From Streptomyces sp. YIM 121038 (GTDB taxonomy: Bacteria > Actinomycetota > Actinomycetes > Streptomycetales > Streptomycetaceae), in the NCBI RefSeq assembly GCF_006088715.1, contig NZ_CP030771.1, forward strand, positions 2,480,001-2,544,000: a stretch of DNA of 64,000 nucleotides, written 5' to 3'. This document shows, piece after piece, positions 23,861 through 31,577 of this stretch. The notes beneath the pieces are model-generated. The model was not told the DNA's origin. It did not search any database and saw only the letters and a list, made by a program, of their open reading frames with translations. Within the stretch, counting starts at the first letter, position 1. Every line of letters begins with the position of its first letter. Position numbers and translations under genes: made by a program.

Positions 23861-24768
23861 TGGCCACACCGATGACACCTGCTCAGATAAAGGCCCAGCT
23901 CCGCAAGTTCGGAGTTCCGTTCAAGGAGTTCCGATCCTGGGCATCCCACAATCGGAATCACAAGGGTTCCTGGGGGCCCGTGAACGGTTTCATGGTCCAC
24001 CACACGGGCTCTGACGCCGACGATCAGCGAGCGATGCTCTACGAGGGCATCAGCGGTCTTCCGGGCCCGCTCTGCCACTTCGGGCTCGACCAGGACGGCA
24101 CCGTTCACCTCATCGGCTGGGGCCGGGCGAATCATGCTGGCTCCGGTGACCCTGACGTTCTCCGGGCAGTTCAGAACGAGGACTACGGCAAGAACCCTCC
24201 GGCCGACAACGAGTCGAGCGTCGACGGCAACGCCCGCTTCTACGGTGTGGAGATCTGGTACTCAGGCTCTCACCGGATGTCTGACGCTCAGTACAGGACG
24301 CTGCTCAAGCTTGCTGCTGCTGTCTGCGACTTCCACGGCTGGTCGGAGAAGTCCGTCATCGGGCATGGCGAGTGGGGCTCTCCCGGCAAGTGGGATCCGG
24401 GTTACAAGCCGGGCCACATGATGGACATGGCCGCGGTGCGGGCCGACGTGAAGGCGGCCCTCAAGCCGGGCGGCAAGCCGCCCACGAAGCCGAAGCCGGA
24501 CAAGCCGAAGCCCAAGCCGCCGACGAAGCCCGGCCCCTTCCCCGGCGCCGCGTACTTCCGTCCAGGCGCCAGAAACAAGTACGTGACCCAGCTCGGCAAG
24601 CGGCTCGTGCAGCGCGGCTACGGCCGCTTCTATGCCGAGGGCCCAGGCCCGACGTGGACGAGCGTCGACCGAGCCGCAGTACGCGCCTTCCAGCACGACC
24701 AGGGATGGTCTGGCAGCGACGCCGACGGATACCCAGGCCGTGAGACGTGGCGTCGCCTGTTCAGCTAG
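23860..24768 (+). CDS. Endolysin: N-acetylmuramoyl-L-alanine amidase with PG-binding domain
   Basis: 302 aa, ATG overlapping the previous TAA. Residues 1-195 are an Amidase_2/PGRP domain: FMVHHTGSD with a zinc His, GANHAG-like GRANHAGSGD, VIGHGEWGSPGKWDPG with the remaining zinc ligands. Residues about 204-228 are a Lys-Pro linker. The C terminus (YVTQLGKRLVQRGYGRFYAE, VRAFQHDQGWSGSDADGYPG) is a PG_binding_1 domain. It cleaves the peptide-sugar amide of peptidoglycan to lyse the host. Confidence 0.93.
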   Translation: MATPMTPAQIKAQLRKFGVPFKEFRSWASHNRNHKGSWGPVNGFMVHHTGSDADDQRAMLYEGISGLPGPLCHFGLDQDGTVHLIGWGRANHAGSGDPDVLRAVQNEDYGKNPPADNESSVDGNARFYGVEIWYSGSHRMSDAQYRTLLKLAAAVCDFHGWSEKSVIGHGEWGSPGKWDPGYKPGHMMDMAAVRADVKAALKPGGKPPTKPKPDKPKPKPPTKPGPFPGAAYFRPGARNKYVTQLGKRLVQRGYGRFYAEGPGPTWTSVDRAAVRAFQHDQGWSGSDADGYPGRETWRRLFS

Positions 24769-25038
24769 TTACAGCCTTGTCGGATCGTTGCTCATCAACT
24801 TGAAGTTATCGCAATACCAGCCAACGCCTGCGGGTACTCCAGCGTTCTCAAGAACCATTTGCACCAAGGACAGATAGATGTCGTGCGTGCTCTGCCCATT
24901 TCCCGGAGTGAGCGTTCCATGCGAGCCATGGAGTTCCGAAGCACTCTCAAAGCCTGACGGGATTCTGAGAGTGATTGAGAAAAAGAGACTGCCCGGTTCC
25001 GCCAACTCGCCCGGAAACGACTCTCGATTGATCTGCAC
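24769..25038 (-). CDS. Cargo protein convergent to the endolysin
   Basis: 89 aa, GTG at 25038 with GGAAGG nine bases upstream. LFFSITLRIPSGFESASELH and THDIYLSLVQMVLENAGVPA. It ends at the base following the endolysin stop. Its upstream region contains the operator-like dyad 25073-25090, so it may be under phage repressor control. No family recognised. Confidence 0.55.
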   Translation of the reverse strand: MQINRESFPGELAEPGSLFFSITLRIPSGFESASELHGSHGTLTPGNGQSTHDIYLSLVQMVLENAGVPAGVGWYCDNFKLMSNDPTRL

Positions 25039-25072
25039 TATGCACCTTCCATCAGTTAACTCACATCAAGGA

Positions 25073-25090
25073 GTGATGAATCATTATCAC
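25073..25090. promoter_or_regulatory. Operator-like dyad over the holin start
   Basis: GTGATGAATCATTATCAC differs by one base from the perfect dyad at 37673-37690. It overlaps the ribosome site and start region of the holin-like gene and lies between that gene and the leftward cargo gene. Confidence 0.5.
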
Positions 25091-25295
25091 TGACTTCATC
25101 TCTGCCCATGCTGTCCGGCTCCATTCCATCCTGTCCGCGGTTCTGATCTCCCTGCCGATCATCTGGCCAGACATCGACTGGAAGGCCCTTGCCGCGGCTG
25201 CTGCGGCCCTTCTCGGTACCGGTGTGGCTGCGGCCCGGCACGAGGACACCAAGACGGCTGCGGCGCTGGCTGTGCCGCCGGACACCAACTGGTGA
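25083..25295 (+). CDS. Holin-like membrane protein with non-canonical start
   Basis: About 70 aa: IITDFISAHAVRLHSILSAV, LISLPIIWPDIDWKALAAAA, AALLGTGVAAARHEDTKTAA. Two hydrophobic segments and a charged tail fit a small holin after the endolysin. There is no in-frame ATG, GTG or TTG: two TGA codons lie at 25074-25079, so the start must be ATC 25080, ATT 25083 or ATC 25086. AAGGAG at 25068-25073 is correctly spaced for these. ATT or ATC initiation is rare, or the start was lost to a small change. Confidence 0.6.
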   Translation: MITDFISAHAVRLHSILSAVLISLPIIWPDIDWKALAAAAAALLGTGVAAARHEDTKTAAALAVPPDTNW

Positions 25296-25316
25296 TCGAG
25301 CCCTGAACATGCGAAA

Positions 25317-25347
25317 GCCCCCGGCTGGTAGCTAGCCAGCCGGGGGC
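25317..25347 (+). terminator. Late operon terminator
   Basis: GCCCCCGGCTGG / CCAGCCGGGGGC 12-bp stem, 7-base loop. Confidence 0.7.
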
Positions 25348-25535
25348 CTGCCTCGCCTGAGGGCTTCGCGCGTCCACAGTGGCCCGGAGGCCCACCGTCA
25401 GGCATGTTGCCGTCCCGCGTGGTCCAGGTCCGAGAGAGCCCCGGCAAGCGGCTCCAGCGCGGGTGGGAGGTGGCGTCAGTCTATCGGACCAGGAGCCACC
25501 CCGTCCGCCGCATGCCTGACTCCCTGAAAACACGA

Positions 25536-25570
25536 AAGCCCCCTACCCATTTCGGGTAGGGGGCTTCTTT
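25536..25570. terminator. Bidirectional terminator between late and early regions
   Basis: AAGCCCCCTACCC / GGGTAGGGGGCTT 13-bp stem with loop ATTTC, followed by CTTT. It faces both the rightward late genes and the leftward early cluster. Between it and 25347 a 51-codon plus frame exists but has no good ribosome site. Confidence 0.8.
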
Positions 25571-25579
25571 GCGTTTCGG

Positions 25580-25855
25580 TCACTGCCTTTCAGCTAACTC
25601 CGTGCGCGACCGTTCCACGTCCCAATGCGCTCGGCCGCTAGACACAAGTTCCTGAAACTTCTCGCACACCTCGGCTGTGTGTGGCTTGTACGGAACTGGC
25701 GCGACGTAGTCACTACCTCCACCGGGGCCTCCATGCCTTGTAGCATCTAGGTGGCACAGGTAGTAACGGTCAGTCCTCTTCGACTTCACCCAGGCCAGGA
25801 ATGGGTACGTGCACCGCTTGCAGACTACTCGGCCGTCGTAATTGTAGAGGGACAC
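25580..25855 (-). CDS. Zinc-finger-like early protein
   Basis: 91 aa, GTG at 25855 with AAGAGGAGAG upstream. CKRC near residue 12 and YLCHLDATRHGG supply zinc ligands. Last gene of the leftward early cluster. Function unknown. Confidence 0.6.
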   Translation of the reverse strand: MSLYNYDGRVVCKRCTYPFLAWVKSKRTDRYYLCHLDATRHGGPGGGSDYVAPVPYKPHTAEVCEKFQELVSSGRAHWDVERSRTELAERQ

Positions 25856-25875
25856 AGACTCTCCTCTTGAATTTC

Positions 25876-26145
25876 CTAAACTCGTTCCTGCGGTGTGCCG
25901 TTGCCGTCCACGTAGAGCGTTCCCAGATCTCCGAAGGTCCCCGAGATTACCACCTTGGAAGGGTCATACGGATTGGGCGCGTTCTCGTGCCGCGGAATCG
26001 CTTCGCTCGCAAAAGCCGACATGGCCTTTCGCGCAAACCGTTCCGTGAGTCCGCTCTCTGTGGCGAGAGTGACCCGAGCGCACCCGAGATCGATATACCC
26101 ATCTCCTGACGGGTTCTTGTGGTAGAAGCTCAGCATTACATCCAC
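25876..26145 (-). CDS. Early protein, 89 aa
   Basis: GTG at 26145 with GAGGAG nine bases upstream (ATG at 26136 alternative). MLSFYHKNPSGDGYIDLGCA, FGDLGTLYVDGNGTPQERV. No domain recognised; overlaps nothing and runs 20 bases upstream of the next early gene. Confidence 0.55.
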   Translation of the reverse strand: MDVMLSFYHKNPSGDGYIDLGCARVTLATESGLTERFARKAMSAFASEAIPRHENAPNPYDPSKVVISGTFGDLGTLYVDGNGTPQERV

Positions 26146-26198
26146 GTCGAACAGCTCCTCTGCTGGTGCTCGATGACGGGTGCACACCGTCAGACGCC

Positions 26199-26390
26199 TC
26201 AGCGCCCCACACGAGGCGGCATGTCGACGGGCCACTCATCCGGACCGATGGGGGGCTTACCTAATGCGTCCCGCGCCGCCTCGTGCTCGCCACATTCGCT
26301 ACAGATTTCGATCTTTGCCACCCTGGACCGCGCGCCTACGTCCTCTCCGGGTTCGAGGAGAGGGCCGAGGCATCGAGGGCACAGCTTCAT
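26199..26390 (-). CDS. Zinc-ribbon early protein, paralogue of 6141-6389
   Basis: 63 aa, ATG at 26390 with CGGAG six bases upstream. MKLCPRC, GARSR, IEICSECGEHEAARDALGKP, PDEWPVD. Shares its motif order with the cargo gene inside the terminase region. Confidence 0.65.
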   Translation of the reverse strand: MKLCPRCLGPLLEPGEDVGARSRVAKIEICSECGEHEAARDALGKPPIGPDEWPVDMPPRVGR

Positions 26391-26475
26391 GTCATCTCCG
26401 GTTGTATCCACCTTCACCTTGGCTTCCTCAGTGCAGGGGCCTGTTGCCTGCCTGGCCCAGTGCCGTCAGATGTAC

Positions 26476-26513
26476 AGGAGGCCCGCCCCCTGTGTCCGGG
26501 GATCGGGCCTCCT
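26476..26513 (-). terminator. Early-cluster terminator
   Basis: AGGAGGCCCG / CGGGCCTCCT with inner CCCC/GGGG pairing. Confidence 0.55.
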
Positions 26514-26581
26514 GGTGCTCGTCGTCGAGCTGGTCACTGCTAGGTGGTGAACGACCCTACGAACGTGTGGGCCATCTTCCG

Positions 26582-26758
26582 CTACGCCGTCCACGCTAGG
26601 TAGGTCGGCCAGTCCTGCGGAGGCGGTGTTCCGGGGGCAGCAGGTCGAGGCTCGCAGGCAAGATGGACGGTCCCTGAGCAGCCGCAGAAGAGGTGAGCGA
26701 TGTCCCCGTACGTCGTGTGCTGACTCTGGCAGTGCCCACACTCGTACACATCAGCCAT
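26582..26758 (-). CDS. Zinc-ribbon micro-protein, 58 aa
   Basis: ATG at 26758, AGGGG upstream. MADVYECGHCQSQHTTYGDI, LFCGCSGTVHLACE: CxxC plus CxC. Likely nucleic-acid binding; unknown role. Confidence 0.55.
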   Translation of the reverse strand: MADVYECGHCQSQHTTYGDIAHLFCGCSGTVHLACEPRPAAPGTPPPQDWPTYLAWTA

Positions 26759-26769
26759 CCGTGCGGCCC

Positions 26770-26946
26770 CTACTTCCTCTGCTCGAACATGTTCATGGCC
26801 TCGTAGGCAACGAACGCGACGAACGAGTGCGGCTGTTGGCTGTTCCTCCTGCCCCAGAACCTCACTCCGTGCTCCTCAAGCTCGAACCCTTTCGCCTCAA
26901 CTTCGCGCTGGCTGCCGTCTCGAAAGAGCACTACATAGGTGTGCAC
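26770..26946 (-). CDS. Early protein, 58 aa
   Basis: GTG at 26946 with GGGAG five bases upstream. VHTYVVLFRDGSQREVEAKG, HSFVAFVAYEAMNMFEQRK. A small beta/alpha protein. The terminator at 26974-27005 separates it from Lsr2. Confidence 0.5.
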   Translation of the reverse strand: MHTYVVLFRDGSQREVEAKGFELEEHGVRFWGRRNSQQPHSFVAFVAYEAMNMFEQRK

Positions 26947-26973
26947 TGCTGCTCCCACGGAATGCGTATGGTG

Positions 26974-27005
26974 AGGGCCCGCCCCCAATCCGGAGTGCGG
27001 GCCCT
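26974..27005 (-). terminator. Terminator after phage Lsr2
   Basis: AGGGCCCGC / GCGGGCCCT 9-bp stem. Its flank shares CTCCTGGT and GGTGCTCG with the terminator at 26476-26513. Confidence 0.55.
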
Positions 27006-27025
27006 CCTGGTCCTGGTGCTCGCTG

Positions 27026-27358
27026 TCAGCCGTTGGCCTTCTCGTAGGCCTCACGGATGTTCGCCGGGACACGGCCGCGGTCGTTGACCTCGAAGCCGTT
27101 CTCCTTCGCCCAGGTACGAATTGCTGCCGTGTCCTGGTTGCCGCCCTTGCCCTTGCCCGCAGCCGTCTTCGTGCCCCGGCTGCTGCCCGTCTTCCGGCCG
27201 CTCGTGACGTACTGCTCCAGGAGGCCGCGGAGCTTGTCGGCGTTCTTGGTGCTGAGGTCGATCTCGTACTGCCGACCGTCCAGGCCGAACGTCACGGTCT
27301 CGTCGGCCGTCTTGCCGTCGAGGTCATCGATCAGCTTGATTTCAACGCGCTGTGCCAT
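27026..27358 (-). CDS. lsr2: Lsr2-like nucleoid protein
   Basis: 110 aa, ATG at 27358 (GAAGGCACC upstream). N-terminal dimerisation domain VEIKLIDDLDGKTADETVTF and LDGRQYEIDLSTKNADKLRG; flexible Lys/Gly linker; C-terminal DNA-binding part IRTWAKENGFEVNDRGRVPA with the RGR minor-groove clamp. Lsr2 silences AT-rich and foreign DNA in actinobacteria; a phage copy could modulate host silencing or its own control region, which is AT-richer than the host. Confidence 0.92.
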   Translation of the reverse strand: MAQRVEIKLIDDLDGKTADETVTFGLDGRQYEIDLSTKNADKLRGLLEQYVTSGRKTGSSRGTKTAAGKGKGGNQDTAAIRTWAKENGFEVNDRGRVPANIREAYEKANG

Positions 27359-27400
27359 GGTGGTGCCTTCCTCGAAAAGTGTTCGCTGATGATAGGTGAC

Positions 27401-27694
27401 CTACAGATCACCAGGTCTCTTGAGGGCCCTTATCTGCTGATCGGCTCGACGCTGGATCAGCACGATTGCCCGTATGAGGAGCACGGTCGCTAGGACTGCT
27501 CCCACGTAGATGCCCCAGTACATGACGGTGCCGAGTACTGGTGTGTCCCTGAGGACCGATGTCGCGATGAGCCAGACGGCGCCGCAGGCGAACCATAAGG
27601 ATCCTGCCCGCTCCGTCTCCCGCTTCGCGCTCTCCCGTATGGCGTGCTCTTCCGTCTTCAACTCGGTGACCCCCCAAGCGATTTGGGGGATCAT
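27401..27694 (-). CDS. Two-helix membrane protein
   Basis: 97 aa, ATG at 27694. Helices LWFACGAVWLIATSVL and VMYWGIYVGAVLATVLLIRA, charged ends. Early-cluster membrane protein; candidate for exclusion of other phages, without direct evidence. Confidence 0.55.
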   Translation of the reverse strand: MIPQIAWGVTELKTEEHAIRESAKRETERAGSLWFACGAVWLIATSVLRDTPVLGTVMYWGIYVGAVLATVLLIRAIVLIQRRADQQIRALKRPGDL

Positions 27695-27715
27695 CTCAGA
27701 GGCAAGGTAGGTCCG

Positions 27716-28075
27716 CTAGCGGGAATCCCGCTTCCGCGGATCGAGAGGCGGCTCGACCTCCAGCATGCCGAAGAGCCTCAAGACGGTCTGAAGCCTCCAC
27801 GCGCGATCCAAGTACTGATTGAAGTATCCACGGCATACCGCTTCTCCGAAGTCCGGATATGGCCCGTACGGCATCGTCTCGTGGCACGTCACCCAGCCGC
27901 CCTTGTCGCTGGCGGCACGTGTTACCCGCTTCACGGCTCGTTGGTCGTGCGCTATCCCTGGCCGGAGAATGCACGTGGCGCACTTGTCCGAGAGGACTCG
28001 GATCTGCCCCGTCTCCTCATCGAGTACGCCCCGGGGTGGAGGCTCCGGTTCGTCGTCTACGACAGGGTCAGTCAT
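27716..28075 (-). CDS. Cys-rich early protein
   Basis: 119 aa, ATG at 28075 after GGAACGAGG, overlapping the previous stop by eight bases. KCATCILRPGIAHDQRAVKR, GGWVTCHETMPYGPYPDFGE, AVCRGYFNQYLDRAWRLQTV: four cysteines in a pattern seen in small actinophage proteins of unknown function. Confidence 0.65.
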   Translation of the reverse strand: MTDPVVDDEPEPPPRGVLDEETGQIRVLSDKCATCILRPGIAHDQRAVKRVTRAASDKGGWVTCHETMPYGPYPDFGEAVCRGYFNQYLDRAWRLQTVLRLFGMLEVEPPLDPRKRDSR

Positions 28076-28325
28076 CCTCGTTCCAGCGCTCTCCGGCATA
28101 TGTCGGGTCGAAGCCGGGCGGTGGGACCGGCGAATCCGGGTAGCGCTCCTGGACCTGGCGGGCGTGCTCGTCGGCGGCCCTATGGCCCGCCTCGCAGTGG
28201 TAGATGATCGTGCCGGTGCCAGCGTGCGACGGCTGTCCCGTGACAGGGCCCTCGCAGGCATGGCCGCTACCGCTGTCGATGCACCAATCCCCTTCATGCC
28301 CTTGGACAATCGCCGCTTCTGCCAT
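28068..28325 (-). CDS. Early protein, 85 aa
   Basis: ATG at 28325, seven bases after the large gene stop. HEGDWCIDSGSGHACEGPVT, IIYHCEAGHRAADEHARQVQ: His/Cys-rich, possibly metal binding. Overlaps the next gene, so co-translated. Confidence 0.55.
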   Translation of the reverse strand: MAEAAIVQGHEGDWCIDSGSGHACEGPVTGQPSHAGTGTIIYHCEAGHRAADEHARQVQERYPDSPVPPPGFDPTYAGERWNEDD

Positions 28326-28332
28326 TCCGCTC

Positions 28333-29919
28333 TCACATCTCCTTCAGTTGCCGGATCACGTCCCGTGCCGCCTCTATGTCGATGTCCAGCGCTTCAGCAA
28401 CACGCTGGCGGAGCTCTCTCGCAGCCCGTGACGGCGGCCCCGCCCACGTACGCCCTGCGCTCCGAACTTCTCCCACCAGTCCACTCGGAACGATCAACTG
28501 GCCATTCTTCAGAGTGACTTCGGCTGCGGCCAAGGACTTGAGAGCTGACTCTGGGAAGTTGACGAGCTTCGTCACTTCGTCCGCAGTCACACCCGCCCAG
28601 ATCTCAACGACGCACAGGCGACGAGATCCGTCATAGACGGTCAGCAAGCGGCCGTTGAGACTGCCAGTCCGCTCCCCGTCGCCCTGATATTCAGTGGCCT
28701 CCGCGTCCTGCCCCGCTTCTTCCGCCTTGGTTGTTCGCCCCTCGTAGGCCTTCGCAATCTCCTGTGTGATGTGCGCCGCGCGATCCTTGTCGATCTCTGG
28801 GAGCTTGGCGCCCGCTGCATCCACCAGCCGGGCGAAGTCGCCCTTCGACAGGTGCAGCACGTACCGCAGAGCGTCGCCCTCAGCCTCCTGGGTGGCCTTG
28901 GCCTCCATGAGCCCTTGGTTGATGCGGTCGCGGGCCGCGCGGTTCGCCTCGCCCCTGGCTCGCCGCCACATCTCCGTAGGGACCGCACACAGGGCGCCCC
29001 AGTCTGCTTCGGTGAGGCAGAGCGAGTACCGGTTGATGACCCTGTCAGCCTTCTGCTTCTCTAGGTACTCATTGGCGGCCTCTACCACCTCCCAGACCCG
29101 ATCATCAGAGATGTCGTACTCTTCCCAAATGGAACGGTCAGGGAACCCTACAAGCCCCTCAACATAATCCAGGATCTCGCACAGGATCGTGTGAGGTCCC
29201 CGAAGTCTGGCTTTACGCCTCCTACCAACCCCTGAGTACACCGCAGCTTGCACCGCAGCTAGGACCGCTTCCTCCTCCGGATCATTATTGCGGAAGGAAT
29301 CCATATCGTGGAGCCCGTCCATGATTTCCGCTGGAAGCACGATTTCAAAATCGGGCTTTCCGGCCTTCTTCGGCTGCTCTTCGCCCGGTGACTGCCGAGT
29401 TGGCTTCTTCGGCTCGGGTAGCCCCTTGAGGATCTCCTGAATCACGTCAATGCTGTGGAATTCGTCAGGGGTCAGAAACCCTACGATCTCTTCTTTCCAC
29501 AGAGCGTGATAAACCGGCCTGCCGAACTCCTCCGGCACTTGGACCGGGCCTCGCCCCTCAACGTCGACGAAGTACGGCGGGCCTTCCCTATCGCTCCGCT
29601 CGGATGCCACCGGCTCGCCTTTCCTGTATGTGAAGCGGACCTTCGTCCACGTCATGCCCTCATGGCTATCGTTGCTGACCTCAGGTTCCATCCCCCATGA
29701 GCGCACCTCACCCGCGATCCGCTCGCCTACTGCGGCATGGTCGGGCAGGTCGATGAGGACGGATACGAAGTCCCCTGCCGCCCTCACATAGATGCCATCA
29801 CGCTGATGCCGGGCAGCAGAGGGGGACACGCGCCATCCAGCCGCGCGCAGTCTTCGTGACACAGTCGCCCCGTACCGCTCGGGCCTCTTGTTGCCCGGCG
29901 CGGGCAGACGTCCAGCCAT
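28333..29919 (-). CDS. 528-aa phage protein of unknown function
   Basis: ATG at 29919. Residues 1-105 look like a separate small domain (RRLRAAGWRVSPSAARHQRD, GMTWTKVRFTYRKGEPVASE). The middle has acidic linkers; helical segments HTILCEILDYVEGLVGFPDR and LTEADWGALCAVPTEMWRRA follow. Near 430-490 a beta/alpha part (LLTVYDGSRRLCVVEIWAGV) precedes a C-terminal helix. It sits directly downstream of the DUF3987-like ATPase, with 10 bases between, so the two are probably partners in replication or host takeover. No family recognised. Confidence 0.6.
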   Translation of the reverse strand: MAGRLPAPGNKRPERYGATVSRRLRAAGWRVSPSAARHQRDGIYVRAAGDFVSVLIDLPDHAAVGERIAGEVRSWGMEPEVSNDSHEGMTWTKVRFTYRKGEPVASERSDREGPPYFVDVEGRGPVQVPEEFGRPVYHALWKEEIVGFLTPDEFHSIDVIQEILKGLPEPKKPTRQSPGEEQPKKAGKPDFEIVLPAEIMDGLHDMDSFRNNDPEEEAVLAAVQAAVYSGVGRRRKARLRGPHTILCEILDYVEGLVGFPDRSIWEEYDISDDRVWEVVEAANEYLEKQKADRVINRYSLCLTEADWGALCAVPTEMWRRARGEANRAARDRINQGLMEAKATQEAEGDALRYVLHLSKGDFARLVDAAGAKLPEIDKDRAAHITQEIAKAYEGRTTKAEEAGQDAEATEYQGDGERTGSLNGRLLTVYDGSRRLCVVEIWAGVTADEVTKLVNFPESALKSLAAAEVTLKNGQLIVPSGLVGEVRSAGRTWAGPPSRAARELRQRVAEALDIDIEAARDVIRQLKEM

Positions 29920-29929
29920 GCGGTCCTTC

Positions 29930-31297
29930 CTAGACGAGGTGCCCCAGCTCGATGCGATAGGGGTCCCTGGAGGGGCCCTTGCCCCCCTTCTTCGGCGGCC
30001 GCGGCGGTCGAGCTGGAGGAGCCAGCGACGCGGCGGGGACGACCCTCAGACTAGGCCGACCAGGAGCCGACTGGGACAGCAACCTGAAGATGATCGGCTT
30101 CGTTCCCGGGTTGCCGGTCGATACCCGTTCCCACGTCACCCGGGGATCCCTGTCAGCCTCGTCTCTGATCTGCTGTGCGCCGAAGCGCGAGCCGACTGCC
30201 CTCAGCATCTCGGTAGCGGTCATCTCTCCGCCGTGTCGGTCGAGAGCATCCGCCATGAGGTCGGCCAGGGGACGCGGGACACGCCCCGGCTTCGGTGCCT
30301 CCTCCAGTACTCCTTTGATCGACCTGTTTGCGTAGCCCACGAAGGCCGCTGCCGCATCAACTGCCTTGCCGCTGATCTCCTCCTTCATGTTCGCTGCCGA
30401 CAGGATCGTAGCGACCCTCAGCGTCTGCTCGAACGCCCTCTCGTAGAAGACGCTCACTTCCTCCGGCGTCGCCTCCAACTCAGCGCGGAGGACAGGCCGA
30501 AGGGCGTTGAGACGGGCTACAGCTTTGGCCGACCAATGCATGGTGCGCGGTTCGCTCGTCGCCCACCGGTAGGCATCGCGCAGTGCCGTTGCTGGCTTTA
30601 CGTCCTCCAAAGGCGCCCGCTCTTCGAGGGGAATCGGAATTTCTTGTGATGACTGCACGCGAATGAAGAGCATGCGGTTGAAGAGACCGCTGGCTGCACT
30701 CTGCGGCTTGGCCACCAGGCGGAAGGTAGCAGGCTGGATATGCGCATAGAGACCCAGCAGCGGGGCGGGGACCACGGTTTCAACGTTCCCCTTCGAGGTC
30801 TTGACCGTGTTCGAGATCCGCTTTCGCTCCCACGCCTTAATCAGAGTGCTGCCGAAATCGGTGTCCTTGTTCACCGCCTTCAGAGTGTGGGACAACTCTT
30901 CTTCGAAGAGAAGGGCCCGACCGTCGGCTCCCTGTTCCGACCTCTCCGTGTCCTCTTCCAGCTCCGCAAGGCTCTGCACGATCGCGGCGCCCGATTTGAA
31001 CGAGTCCCGCACGCGAGTGGACAGGAACCGCGTCAAGGACGGCCCCATTAGGCGCCACGCCGCGTCAGCCGTGACGCCCTTCGCCCCCGTGCCAGATCGC
31101 CCTACCAGGACCGCCCAGACGACCGCGGGACGGCCTGAACGAGGCTGGCTTATGTGCCCCTGCACGGCGGCTGACCAAAGGGCCAGCAGCGAAGCCAGGA
31201 CGCCGACCGGATCGGCCTCCGTGTGCGGCATCGCTCGCCGCACCGCATGTCCTATGGCCCCGTACGCCATGTCATCAATGCTGCCGTACTCCTCCAT
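29930..31297 (-). CDS. DUF3987-like P-loop ATPase (primase/helicase-associated)
   Basis: 455 aa, ATG at 31297 with GAGGGGGAG upstream; an in-frame ATG at 31345 lacks it. EADPVGVLASLLALWSAAVQ and VVWAVLVGRSGTGAKGVTAD (P-loop-like GRSGTGAKG lacking the usual GKS) match the DUF3987/DUF3631 group. LLFEEELSHTLKAVNKDTDF resembles a Walker B, and GLYAHIQPATFRLVAKPQSA, SGLFNRMLFIRV complete the core. The C terminus is Pro/Arg-rich. Likely acts in phage DNA replication; nucleotide binding is uncertain because of the altered P-loop. Confidence 0.65.
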   Translation of the reverse strand: MEEYGSIDDMAYGAIGHAVRRAMPHTEADPVGVLASLLALWSAAVQGHISQPRSGRPAVVWAVLVGRSGTGAKGVTADAAWRLMGPSLTRFLSTRVRDSFKSGAAIVQSLAELEEDTERSEQGADGRALLFEEELSHTLKAVNKDTDFGSTLIKAWERKRISNTVKTSKGNVETVVPAPLLGLYAHIQPATFRLVAKPQSAASGLFNRMLFIRVQSSQEIPIPLEERAPLEDVKPATALRDAYRWATSEPRTMHWSAKAVARLNALRPVLRAELEATPEEVSVFYERAFEQTLRVATILSAANMKEEISGKAVDAAAAFVGYANRSIKGVLEEAPKPGRVPRPLADLMADALDRHGGEMTATEMLRAVGSRFGAQQIRDEADRDPRVTWERVSTGNPGTKPIIFRLLSQSAPGRPSLRVVPAASLAPPARPPRPPKKGGKGPSRDPYRIELGHLV

Positions 31298-31308
31298 CGC
31301 TCCCCCTC

Positions 31309-31497
31309 TCAGGCGGCCTCGTACGCCGACTTCGGCAGAGTGCAAATCTTCTCCAGCTCATCAGCCATCTTGTCCCCGTGCGGCTTGCACAGGAGATGCT
31401 TCTTGCCTCGGAACGTGATCTCGTCCGTCGCCTCTGCCTCCTTTCTGTTCGCGTGGCAGATGTCGCACAGGTCGAGACTGACCGTCTTCGTTGCCAT
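31309..31497 (-). CDS. Lsr2-associated type zinc-ribbon protein
   Basis: 62 aa, ATG at 31497 with GAAGGAGG upstream. LDLCDICHANRKEAEATDEI and RGKKHLLCKPHGDKMADELE: CxxC...CxxH zinc ribbon seen in small actinophage and Streptomyces proteins. Precedes the ATPase gene by 11 bases. Confidence 0.65.
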   Translation of the reverse strand: MATKTVSLDLCDICHANRKEAEATDEITFRGKKHLLCKPHGDKMADELEKICTLPKSAYEAA

Positions 31498-31529
31498 GAA
31501 TCCTCCTTCGGCATAAGTGCCCATGGAAA

Positions 31530-31559
31530 GGGCCCGATACGCCGTAGCGCATCGGGCCC
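31530..31559 (-). terminator. Hairpin upstream of the zinc-ribbon gene
   Basis: GGGCCCGAT / ATCGGGCCC, 12-base loop, ends the unit starting at 31991. Confidence 0.55.
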
Positions 31560-31577
31560 AACCAGTAAGAACTCAGC

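Noticed and set aside
25350..25533. 51-codon rightward frame between the two late terminators
   Set aside because: No ribosome site at a workable distance and no domain; it may be only spacer.
25641..25652. ACACAAGTTCC, a partial match to the early-promoter motif
   Set aside because: Only the end of the core matches, and it lies inside a coding region.
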